From Diphasiastrum complanatum (lineage: Eukaryota; Streptophyta; Lycopodiopsida; Lycopodiales; Lycopodiaceae): a stretch of DNA of 64,000 nucleotides. Where the stretch lies: NCBI GenBank assembly GCA_029204225.1, contig CM055092.1, positions 83,612,976 to 83,676,975 on the forward strand, in the 5' to 3' direction. The position numbers and the translations under genes were made by a program. The number at the start of each line of letters is the position of its first letter. Position 1 is the stretch's first letter. The notes beneath the pieces are model-generated. The model was not told where the DNA came from. It ran no database searches and worked only from the letters and a program-made list of their open reading frames with translations. Shown piece by piece: positions 10,558-24,111 of the stretch.

Positions 10558-11560
10558 AGCTTTTCATGATCTTAAGCTTCTAGCAATGGAATCAAGCATC
10601 AATAGCAATATCAGGCAATGGAAAAAATAACTATTATTTTGCAAGATGTACTATATCCTTTTGTACGTTATTACACCAACTATCATGTAGAATTTGATAT
10701 TGTGACATTTATTAGCATGGTTGTTGCTAAGTATACTAGCTTTAGCAATTTTTGTTGTGAATATTGAAAACAACATATATCTCGAATCACTTTCTTTTCC
10801 TAAACTTGCAATATTGGTTGTTGCTTTTTCAATTAAAATATCTAGCACAGTGTCCAACCAATGCAAAAAACAAAAATATCAAATTGGACATAGATACACC
10901 CGTGGCATGTGTAATGCACAAGATATGGACACATTTTTATTCTTTTAAAAATTTGTTTTCACATTTGTACCCAAGAAACAAACACCAATATTTTCACAAA
11001 TTCTTTTTTTTTTATAATAATTGAAAACTAAAATGCCCTTACTAGTAAATCTTAATTTAATTTCACTAATACACATAGATGTAGTAGACCTTATTTTACA
11101 TTTCTTGTAGATCACTCACAGTTGATTTTGAAAGATCAGTAGACTCAATTCTCTAGTGCTTTTGTTCTAGGCATAACTCTTTATTTTATTTCAATTGAAC
11201 CAAAACATCATTGTTTATTAAACTACTTATTACCCATGATATGAAATCAATAATTCATCAAAAAATCCACATCTCTATGTAAATGACTAAATGCTCACAA
11301 AACACAACCTAAATTGGCACCCAAAAATATACAATAAAATCATGCTTATAAATGTTTAAAATATCTACTTTTTCATTTGATGGGGATTTGGGGGCCATGC
11401 AGCTTGATAAGATAGATGGCCTTTTTTTTTTTTGTTTTTTCTTGTCTAATTGAAATCAACATAGTTGGATAAGATTGAAATTGAGAAGTGGAATGTGACA
11501 CACACATTCTCTTTTGAAAAGTGTCTCTCTCAAATATGAGTTTCACTCCTAGTTCACACT
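10558..11560. other. AT-rich spacer, nothing recognised
   Basis: No coding, repeat or RNA feature can be supported. Only short chance open frames and A/T runs are present. Confidence 0.5.
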
Positions 11561-11715
11561 CTTATGTTTGAATATTAGGTGTAGAGAACTAGCAATGTTT
11601 GAGCAATTGGTTGCTATATTTCAAAGCCATTTCTTTCTAGAGCTCTTGGAATTCTGTCTCCACTCCTCATGGAGGGGGCAGGCCTTAGGCACATTCATAT
11701 CGAAGTTACCTAAAT

Positions 11716-12227
11716 ATGGATGCCGACCTATTCTGGCAGTGCGACTCATCCACTAAATTTTATCTTAATGTGCCAAATCAGATTGCTTCTATGTGGTCCA
11801 CTGACATCTCTAAGTGTTATGAAAACATCCCTCTTAATGGCCCGGAGGGACCTAAGACTATTATACGAAAAATAATCTTGTATGCTTTAAAATTCAACAA
11901 GAACGAAAATCTTGCCATTATGAGGAATGTAAATGGAAATGGGTAAGCAAACCAACTGAAAAATGGACTCATATAAACAAATTACTACTTTGCCAATGGA
12001 ATGATTTACTGATTGACCATTGCGTTGTGAGACTCGGAAAGAAAGCTTGGAGGCAAGTTTGTGGTATACCCATGGGCTTTGCATGTTCTCCTATGTTGTG
12101 TAACTGGTACCTGTCATTTTATGAATTACATTTTATGGAAAGGATTTCCAAACTTGGGAAAATTGAATATTTATGGGCATTCAAGAATACCTTTCGATTT
12201 AAAAATGACATCCGTTTTATTAATTAG
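11716..12227 (+). pseudogene. Penelope-like reverse transcriptase remnant
   Basis: Two frames together carry RT signatures. The first, 11716-11946, has STDISKCYENIPL, the D-x-x-x-x-Y-x-N-I-P motif A seen in Penelope-like elements. The second, about 11940-12227, has CGIPMGFACSPML (motif B, G-I-P-M-G), then YLSFYELHF, and ends in FRFKNDIRFIN. The last stands where the R-Y-x-D-D-I catalytic motif C is expected, but the first catalytic Asp is Asn and the Tyr is Phe. The piece ends at a stop next to a CT tract. The order and spacing fit Penelope-type RT better than Copia, gypsy or LINE RT. It is frameshifted and lacks both ends, and no GIY-YIG endonuclease is visible. Confidence 0.55.
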
Positions 12228-12282
12228 CACTCCATTTAAGGAGTGCTAACTGCCCCCTGAGACACCTTGCTACAGTTGGTGG

Positions 12283-12442
<160 letters not shown>

Positions 12443-12529
12443 GCAACCACAATGATTGCTCATGTTGGGAAAGTAAAAAAACTAGATTGATACAAAAAAT
12501 TCTAGACAAAATGTGTAGAAGCTTCCTTG

Positions 12530-15840
<3,311 letters not shown>

Positions 15841-15860
15841 CAGCAGTACTGCAGCAGCAG

Positions 15861-15937
15861 GAGCATCTATTGAAAGATCAGGATCGAGGTTGCTGCAGGA
15901 GCAGGAGCATCTCTTGAAAGATCAGGATCGAGGTTAC
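15861..15937 (+). repeat. 44-bp imperfect tandem duplication in the glycosyltransferase leader
   Basis: GAGCATCTATTGAAAGATCA at 15861 recurs as GAGCATCTCTTGAAAGATCA at 15905, a 44-bp offset, ending just before the ATG at 15948. The period is not a multiple of three, so it is unlikely to be coding. Confidence 0.8.
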
Positions 15938-15947
15938 CTCTGCGCAC

Positions 15948-17558
15948 ATGCAGCACAGAAGGTCCGGGGCTTGGCAAGGAGGGAGTTATAGGAGGGCTGA
16001 GGAGGCAGCGATGGGAGCTGCAACGCATGGAGAGATGGGGCGATGGCGCGGAGCTAGTAAGCAGGCAGTGTGCTCATGGCAGTGCTTCTGTTTGCTGCTT
16101 ATCGCATCCTCAGCTCTGTTGTACACTATGTCCGTGTCTAGGTCTTTCTGCCACGCTGAAAATAGAAATGGGTTTGGTGTGAAGAAGGCTGCAGTGGCTG
16201 GGGAAGCCGAGATTTTACTGGAAAGTGATGGAAAGGGGCAGTGGAGGGGAGATGTGAGGGAGCTAGAGACGGCATGGAACAGGTTATGTTTCGGGCCGCC
16301 TCCTGAAATGCTAAGAATGGCTTTGTTCGTGAAGAAATGGCCTGTGGGAGGAGTACCGGGAGGGCTTGAGCGCCATGCATTGACTCTTCACAAGGTCTTA
16401 GCAGATCGAGGCCATGATGTGCATGTTTACACAATTTCTGCAGATGGAAGCACTCCGGGTGATCTGAAAGAGGGAGGCTTGCATGTGCACTTTTTGCATC
16501 CAAACGCAGGAGGAGGTTTTGATTACAATTTGGCATGGGAAAAGTTCTCGGAAGGCAATAGAACACGAATGTTTGATGTGGTGCACACAGAGAGCGTAGC
16601 ACTTCCTCATTGGCGTGCCAAGGAGGTTCCTAAGCTGGCAGCTTCATGGCACGGCATAGCATATGAGGTCATCCACTCTGATGTAGTCCACGACCTGATC
16701 CGGAAACCAGGAGAACCCAGAAGCGAGGATTTGCAAAAGACAATGTCCGAACGCCTCTTCAGAGTGTCAGAAGAAGTGAAGTTTTTCCACAGCTACAACC
16801 ACCACGTTGCAACCAGCGACTTTGTGGGAGATGTGCTGCGAACAATATATGAGATCCCGCTTGAGAATGTGCATATTATCCTCAATGGCGTGGATGAGGT
16901 AAAATTTCGTCCAGATCCTGTAAAGGGTGCTGCTTTTCGTGCTGAATATGGTATTCCTGCCAATGCTAGTTTAGTTTTGGGAGCGGCAGGCAGACTTGTG
17001 AGGGATAAAGGCCATCCGATCCTGTTTGAAGCATTTTCTGAAATTCTGTTGAATCACACGGACGTTTACCTCCTTGTTGCTGGTGATGGTCCATGGGGGG
17101 ATCGCTACCGAGAGCTTGAGCCTTATGCCAAGATGCTCGGACCAATGACGCCGTGGAAACTAGCAGAATTCTACAATGCACTTGACATCTTTGTGAATCC
17201 CACCCTCCGATCGCAGGGCCTTGATCACACACTCCTGGAGGCAATGCAATGTGGTAAACCTCTTCTTGCTACACATTTTTCAAGCATCACAAGAAGTGTT
17301 ATAGTCCACAAAGATTTGGGCTATACATTTTCTCCAAACGCAGAGTCGCTCACAAAAGCATTAAGAGCAGTGATCAAAGATGGCAAGAAGAATGTGAGAA
17401 AGAAAGGACAGAAGTGCCTTGAGTACGCATCCCTAATGTTCACAGCCTCCAAGATGGGGACTGCCTACGAACGGCTTTTCCTTTGCATGAAAGATGAGAA
17501 ATATTGCCAATATCCCCTACCAACAGATTGCCCTGTTCAAAAGAGTAATTATTTTTGA
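15948..17558 (+). CDS. GT4-type (GT-B fold) glycosyltransferase, probable Golgi/ER type II membrane protein
   Basis: A single uninterrupted frame of 536 residues. The N-terminus is basic, then a hydrophobic segment about residues 41-61 (CFCLLLIASSALL) looks like a signal anchor, giving a short cytosolic tail and a lumenal catalytic part. Either the ATG at 15948 or Met22 at 16011 could be the start; both keep the anchor. The catalytic part starts near residue 124 (KKWPVGGVPGGLERHAL), the N-terminal GT4 glycine loop. The nucleotide-sugar half begins near residue 345 (GAAGRLVRDKGH). The acidic EX7E motif is near 423-431 (SQGLDHTLLEAM), with Gln423 in place of the first Glu and Glu431 kept. It matches the uncharacterised plant GT4-like proteins I know as a group. 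Donor and acceptor are unknown. Codon usage and GC content differ clearly from the surrounding transposon sequence. No intron is needed. Confidence 0.88.
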   Translation: MQHRRSGAWQGGSYRRAEEAAMGAATHGEMGRWRGASKQAVCSWQCFCLLLIASSALLYTMSVSRSFCHAENRNGFGVKKAAVAGEAEILLESDGKGQWRGDVRELETAWNRLCFGPPPEMLRMALFVKKWPVGGVPGGLERHALTLHKVLADRGHDVHVYTISADGSTPGDLKEGGLHVHFLHPNAGGGFDYNLAWEKFSEGNRTRMFDVVHTESVALPHWRAKEVPKLAASWHGIAYEVIHSDVVHDLIRKPGEPRSEDLQKTMSERLFRVSEEVKFFHSYNHHVATSDFVGDVLRTIYEIPLENVHIILNGVDEVKFRPDPVKGAAFRAEYGIPANASLVLGAAGRLVRDKGHPILFEAFSEILLNHTDVYLLVAGDGPWGDRYRELEPYAKMLGPMTPWKLAEFYNALDIFVNPTLRSQGLDHTLLEAMQCGKPLLATHFSSITRSVIVHKDLGYTFSPNAESLTKALRAVIKDGKKNVRKKGQKCLEYASLMFTASKMGTAYERLFLCMKDEKYCQYPLPTDCPVQKSNYF

Positions 17559-19376
17559 ATTTGGGTGGCTAAGAATCATGTTTGTTTACTGAGAAAGAGC
17601 TGGTTCTGGGTTGTTCGTGATTGAATGCAAACTACCTGTGCAATCAGTTATGAGATCTAGGGATCTGTAGCTTTTTGGTTACTCGGCTTTTGGTGGCTAA
17701 AGAGGAGTCTAGGAGGGAGGGTGAACTTGTACAATACATTTAGATTCTTTGATTGAAGGCAATTTGATTCAAATGTTGTTCGAGGATGCTAGTCATGGGG
17801 TGAGCTCCTCTTGGCCATAAGTCTTATTAATGAAACCATCCCATGCACAAATTGGCACAAGTGCAGGCTAAAAGAGGCCACTTCTTGATTGTAACAGTCA
17901 GCTGAAGGTCCTGTATTTACAACTCTATGCATTTATTAGTTCTCTTAACTGAAAGCTTGATATTTTTTTTTGATTGATTTGATTGGATTCGGTCACTTCT
18001 TTTGGGCACAGTTTTTTGAGAGCCCAGAGCGGGAGCTGTTTTGATACTTGAAAGAAATCTACAGCTGTACTGTTTATTCAGACTCCGAGGCTATTTGTCT
18101 GGGATGTTAGTAGGTTTGGAATGATTATAAATCTAATCACATTGCTCAAAATCTAGTAAGTCCCAAAGCCATGCAACTATTCTGCAACATTGACATGTAC
18201 GTAGTTTTATACGCTTTTTTTTGTGAAGAAAGAGATACACAAGTCACCTTCAAGCTGGGTCTATGTAGATTCTGGCCAAAACTTTTATTCCCAAGGTTTG
18301 AATGTAGGCTTCCTGAGTAGACCATTGTTTTTCCCAACTAAACTAACTTGGTTTGCAACAAGAATTTAGAAAAGGAACTACGGGGAATAATCTGAGTTGT
18401 ACTATGGAGAGTTTAATTGCTAACTTAAAAGAAAGTAGTCTTCAAATGTTAGTAAGTCTTCAAGCCAATCTTGCCGTTTTGCCGTCATAGGAATAGATGG
18501 CACAGATATGCATCACATCAATACTGATACAATATAATTTGATCAAATAGAGTTCTATTACAAAGAACATTATACAGCTAACAAGATATTAGTTTCCAAG
18601 TACTACAAAGGAATTATTTGAAGCATCTCTTACAAAGAGAATGGTTAGTTAAAGAATATCTATTAGAGATCTTATAATGTAAGAATTTTCTTAACTTGCT
18701 ATTCATGTTGTAAGAGTACATGCCACATCAATGTCATCACATCAATAACAATACAACGTGATTTTAATCAAATACGGTTTTGTTATAAAGACCATTTTAC
18801 AACCAACATGACATTGGTGTGAAAGTCCTACAAAGGAATCGTGTTAAGCATCTCTTACAAAGACACTCTCACACACTAGAATTATATGCTCTAGAATGTC
18901 TAATAGAGATCTCTATGCTAGTGTCGAGGCCCTTATGAGAGCCATTTACAAAGACATTGTGAGATGAGGGTTGCAATACCTTAATCTTGTCCCAACTAGG
19001 GGCAAGTAATGTGGCCATTAGCACAGTCCAAACTCAAAGACTAGTGCGACATCTAATAATGTAAGAATGTCTTTAATTCTTGATGAGTAAACCATAATCC
19101 AAACATCTACAACTATCAAAATCTTAATATTGATACAGTTTACCCTATCAAAACCGTTTGTCATAGCTTTTCAGCTTATCTTAAATATGGCTTTTTGTTT
19201 TGTTTTGATTCGTGAAACTAAGATTTCTTTGTTGTAACCTTCTTTAACACTTTCTTTGTATTGAGCATTTTGTGTAGTTATAACACATTTATTTTCTAGT
19301 GAGTGAAGATCTTGAGAGAGTGAGAGTAAGAGAACAAGGAGTATGTGTGCAACTTAGGATGTGAATATAGGTGTGC

Positions 19377-19378
<2 letters not shown>
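17559..19378. other. Spacer downstream of the glycosyltransferase
   Basis: Probable 3' untranslated sequence just after the stop, then AT-rich spacer. The only structure I see is the diverged tandem duplication at 18511-18940. Confidence 0.45.
18511..18940. repeat. Diverged 224-bp tandem duplication
   Basis: CATCACATCAATA at 18511 recurs at 18735. The match continues in order through a TTACAAAGA-type stretch, CTACAAAGGAAT, AGCATCTCTTACAAAGA and TCTAnTAGAGATCT. The copies have diverged considerably. No coding potential. Confidence 0.7.

Positions 19379-19440
<62 letters not shown>
19379..19440. repeat. (GA)n microsatellite
   Basis: A 62-bp pure GA run, preceded by GTGTGCAT as at the 226-307 tract. 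Confidence 0.97.
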
Positions 19441-19445
<5 letters not shown>

Positions 19446-20299
19446 TGTCACATGTACACGCCACGCCCCATATACATGCCTTGGATGGGCCCCCAATTAT
19501 GGATGCGTGAGCCTCCTGCTCATAAGTGAGTTTCTGAGCTTCTTCGGTATTTGTTACCTCTATGTCATAATCATGCATGGTCGTTGATTCTTCATCGACA
19601 ACTGTGAATGCATTGTCGTTCTTCTCACCATCTTTTGACCTTGCGAATACTCTACTTACATCTCTTGACCAAGAATTCGAAAAAGGCCCCCTAAAATTAT
19701 CAAACATGGCCTATGCGAATAGGTTCGAGGTCCTTTTGCCCTAAGGACCAGAGGTTCCAAAAACATCAGGAAAGTCCAGAGAAGGTGAGAGAAACATAGC
19801 AACCTCCTCCAAATTATCTAACGGTACAAATTCTTGATCTTTCCTCAAATAGTACTCACACGGTACTTGTTTTGACAAGCTTGGCCTTTGTGCGAACCTC
19901 TTCACTTGTGTGCGAATTCTCCAGAGCTAAAACTAGCAGAGTCATATCCTAATACCTCTTGAAAGATCAAAACTTGAAAACTTAGCATCATCAATCCAAG
20001 CGTGGAAATGAGATCTGTCACCGCCAAAAGTGAAACAGTGAGATATCTTTATACTTAGGCCTGTACATATTCACAATTACCATCAACATCTTCGTCACCT
20101 ATTCCTATCTCGTCTAGTTGGGAGAAGTCTTAGGTATATTCAGTAGGGATTGCCTTGGATATGACCTGGTAGGGAGCCATAGATAAGCAAGAGTAGGATA
20201 TCACACTCATCATCCACCATCCATCACCTAAGTATTGATTTTCTGCTAGAGCACCATGGGTAAGAAGTCAGATTAGCCTCCTCCCAAAGTGGACAGGAG

Positions 20300-20794
20300 A
20301 ATTCCATGGATTGATGCACCAAATCTGATGGAGAAACCAACCTCGTACAATTTTATCAAGACTTCGAAAACAGTTGTACATTCTACGACGATACTTCTGA
20401 AGCTGAAAAGCTTAGACTATTTCCCATGATCCTACTTGGTGACACAAAGGAATGGTATGTGAATAGTGAAAAGTCAAACACAACTATGTGGACTGCACTC
20501 ACGGTGGCCTCAACTCCTCATCAACCAAGGCCAATAGGCCCAGTTTTTCATCAACCTCGATCCTTTGGTTCTATGAACCATCCTACACCACTTTTACATT
20601 CTCAACCAGAGTCTTTTTATCCACGACTGATCGCTCCCCATCCAATACAACAGTCTTTTGTAGAGAGTCAACATATTGCTACATCGTCTATCACACAATT
20701 TGATTCCGACTACATAGACCCATCGATGTCCTATATAGAAGATACTAATGTGCCTGCTCATCAAGTTGATCCATTTGCACATTACCAAAATTAG
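20300..20794 (+). pseudogene. Retrotransposon gag remnant
   Basis: Around 20350-20470 a conceptual translation gives a gag-like pattern: QDFENSCTFY, then AEKLRLFPMILLGDTKEWY. The L-R-L-F-P-x-x-L-x-G-x-x-x-x-W-Y core is typical of plant LTR-retrotransposon gag (Retrotrans_gag type). It continues into a Pro/His/Ser-rich frame ending at 20794. No zinc knuckle or protease follows. The flanks are unrecognised, so only a fragment remains. Confidence 0.5.
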
Positions 20795-22284
20795 TAGTAT
20801 TAGATGTGTCTAGGCTCGTCTAGTCATACTGATTTTTTTGTCATCCATGGATACATAGTTGCTTCTGATCCAAATAGAGTCCATCCTATCTAGAAACCAT
20901 GTAAGGCCTATCTCAAACACCATCCATAGATAAGACCAAGAATGTACCACTTCAGAACTGTGTCTTCATTACGTCTCTATGACCAGGCAATTGATATCAT
21001 ACCCTAGAGCCAAGTTTTGAGCTACCGTCCGATGAATCATTAGTTTTGTGTCTAGATGACAACCCGTATTTTTTTATCTGAGTGAAAGTAATCTAAGACA
21101 TATTTGTCTTATTGCATGATATGTAAATGTTACACATTATGACTTTATTTTTTCTTTTGTAATATTGTAGCTATGGCCTTGTGCCAAGTTTGATACTGGA
21201 TTGCAAGAGTTTGGTCTAAGAGTGTCATGCAAATCCTTCTATAGAGTTATCTGGTTCAATTTTTTCTCTTATTTCAAGTTTTGTCCTGTCAACTATGTCG
21301 TTTGTTGCTACCTGTTTGTTTGTTCTATTGTCATATGGTTTGGTGTGTTTTCTTTTGTAGCAGCACTATAGGTGATATTTCATTAGCAATTTATTCTACC
21401 TCTAAAATTGTAGTATCACACGAATTTTCATTGGGATATATCTCTACATCTTTACCAATGATTCTAACAACTTTCAATATGAACAAAAAGAGCAGTCAAG
21501 GACTTCAACAACAAATGCTCAATTTGGCAACAAAAGGAACATCTTATCAGACTGCAACCATGATCTAGCAAAAGATCCATCTTCCCAACAAGCTGGAATA
21601 TTTGCGACAACGCCACCACCACCACCATCAATAAGCAGTTGGTTTTATGTAAGCGCTACAATATCCATGCTTTTCCAATTGCCTCACCATGGCCATCAAA
21701 TCATCAGTAAAGTGGTAGCTTGTACCCGTGAAGGGCTCTCAAGTCACATCAAGGGCAAATCTATGTGCAAATCGACGCAGACGACTAGTGTTCCTACCAA
21801 CGGCAACAACAATGCTTCATTGGAAAAATGTACCTTGAGCAATGGTCGCCCATACTACCGATGGTGTACATCATCCATTCAATCATCTGCGGAGGCCACA
21901 AAAAGCACAAGTCATCAGCGAGCGACATCCCATAGGCCTACGTGAACTGAAAAAATCTCAGGCCAATCAGAGATTGAAGCTATGAGCGCATAACCTCAAT
22001 GACAAAGCTTTCAAAGACGAGCAATGATGATTCCGTGGAGAATTGTACAAAGAGCATTGGTTATATTATGGACAGATATGCAAATCCACACAAGACCCAT
22101 CTCATTCCTTTTTTCCATCCATTCATTCTCTCATGTTCCACCATATACTACATCTTGCAACTTCATCTCACTTCCCCCATCCTTGTCTCGAGTCTTCATT
22201 CCTCCCCGATGGATCAATCTGCACTGCTCTAGTTTGTCAACTACAGTACTTCATGAAGCAGACAAACCTACGACATCTGTAGCA
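20795..22284. other. Spacer, possibly decayed retrotransposon interior
   Basis: No supported gene. A stretch near 21861-21945 loosely resembles one near 29150-29205 on the far side of element B (both have ACATCATCC..TCAATCAT and GTCATCArCGAGC). This could be an old local duplication or parts of one decayed element. Confidence 0.35.
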
Positions 22285-22939
22285 TGTGAAAATTGTCAAC
22301 ATTTCCTAGCTAGTTTGAGGCCTAAATTGGCTAAAATTGTAAATAGTTTTGGTTCTGGAGTTTTGCACGTGTGAACCAGGCCACAATGTTTTTATTTACT
22401 GTATTTTTTCAGTATGATGAAGTGTCAAACTTCATACCCTTCAAAATGAGACCATTTTGATGTATTTTGGTCATATAAGCCATTTTTAGCTATTTTTCCT
22501 ATATAGGGAATATCTAGGGTCAAGTACCTTCTAGAGAGAGGAGAGAGAGTCATCTTCCTCATCCATAAATAGTAGGGAAGTCGTGGAGAACAGGTTGGAG
22601 AAACCTTTTGTATGCTTCATTGAGATCAATAGATCATTGTCATTGTTTCTTCCTCCATTGAGAGCATTGTTGTGTGTATTGTCTTCAAGCTATTGTGTAT
22701 GATCTTAGGTGCTTTCCAAAAGTGGTAGGCTGATGTATTATGGACTGTATAATGCTATTTTGGGCCGCACTTGATGTTTATGGAAGTTTCCATTTGTGAT
22801 AAATGCTTTTTGATCAAGTTCTTTGCATTCTAGGTAGCATAGAATGTGTTGCCAATTCCTAGCTTATGTAGTTTGGAGTGCAAGCATTCAAGCCAATGAT
22901 CTTGGAGTTTAGATCCACTTAGGATCTGTATTTTTCACA
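22285..22939 (+). repeat. 5' LTR of Copia element B
   Basis: 655 bp, TGTGAAAATTG...TTTTTCACA. It contains GCACGTGTG at 22365-22373, a likely TATA element CTATATAGG near 22499, and a GAGAGAGGAGAGAGAG stretch downstream of it. Confidence 0.96.
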
Positions 22940-24111
22940 TGGTATCAGAGCTGGTTGGCTTCTATTTACAGTAAGTATTCCATTTTTGGTGATATTTGGA
23001 TGTTTGATCAAGTTCTAGCATGATTTTGCATTGCTTTGTTGATCAAATCTTACTAACCTTTGTTTTGTGAGTTGAACTTGTGGATCCAAAGCATATTTCA
23101 GGTCTATTGAAGATCAGAGGCTGAAAAGAAACTATTTTGGATCAGATCATAACACCTAATCATTTGTGATTGTGAGGCTTGTGCATATTCAATACTAACA
23201 ATGTTCTTTTCAATCCTATTGTTGACAATCTCCATTCTTGGATGAACACTCTCCTTAAGTGGATGAAACTTCTCCTTAAGTGGATGACAAATGCTCTTTT
23301 GAGTGAGTTGTAATTCTCCTAAAGGCTGAGCAAAGCTCCCATTTGGATGAAAGATCCCCTTTTTTGGGTGAACATATTGTAAGCTCCATTGTGAAGAGCA
23401 TATTGTAAAGATTGTCATCAATTTTGGCATAAATTTTGGTGTACTTTGTTGAGCATGTAAGTAACTCTCCTTATGTAATTTGATTGGAGCATTTGTTGGA
23501 AGGTGTTAACCATTATGCAAGTGTGTTTTCAGGTTCTTAACAGGTTGAGGAACATTCTCATGTGAAGTGATCTTAGATCTACATCTAAACACCAAGATTT
23601 GACAAGATAGTGAAGCTAGTCTTGTGATTCACTAAGTGTGCTCATTCATTCACCTCTAAATCTTGTATTTATCACTTGCTGGAGTTTATAAACTTTTAGA
23701 AGTGTGGTTTACATGTGGTTTTACAGGTTGAATCAATATCTTAGTGTGTTGATCATATGTTGATCAAGTTTGTTCATTACTAGGTAATCTTGGCATCCTA
23801 GTTTTGGGTATTTTCTAAGAATGCAAGTAACTCTTCACACCATAACTTGATTTGGTCACTTGCTGGAAAGTTTGAGAGCTTAAGCAAGAGTGTGTTCAGG
23901 TTGGTTTGATTTTGTAATCCATTCTTAGTGTGTGCAAAGTGTTGCATGTGTTTCAATCTTCCTTTCTATGCTTGGAAACCATCTAGGTTCAAGATAGAAG
24001 TGTTTTAGGGTCCTAAATCTTCATAGATCTCTTTATCTATCATTTGTTGAGAGAAAAGTGAGTGCTAAGTGCTTTAGGACAGAACCTAAAAGTTGAAGAA
24101 ACATTAGAATC
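22940..24111 (+). other. Long leader of element B with primer-binding site and internal repeats
   Basis: The leader starts with TGGTATCAGAGCTGG (the primer-binding site) and runs 1172 bp to the gag ATG. It contains three diverged repeats, each with a TTGCTGGA- or TTGTTGGA-like box followed by GTGTG..CAGGTT. The CAG of that box lies at 23530, 23724 and 23897. Each CAG|GTT resembles a 3' splice site. The open frame on the opposite strand at 23104-23430 is probably chance. Confidence 0.75.

Noticed and set aside
23104-23430. 108-residue frame opposite to the B leader, repeated in C
   Set aside because: Present twice only because the elements are copies; low-complexity HPxxE repeats, no family, antisense to the element RNA.
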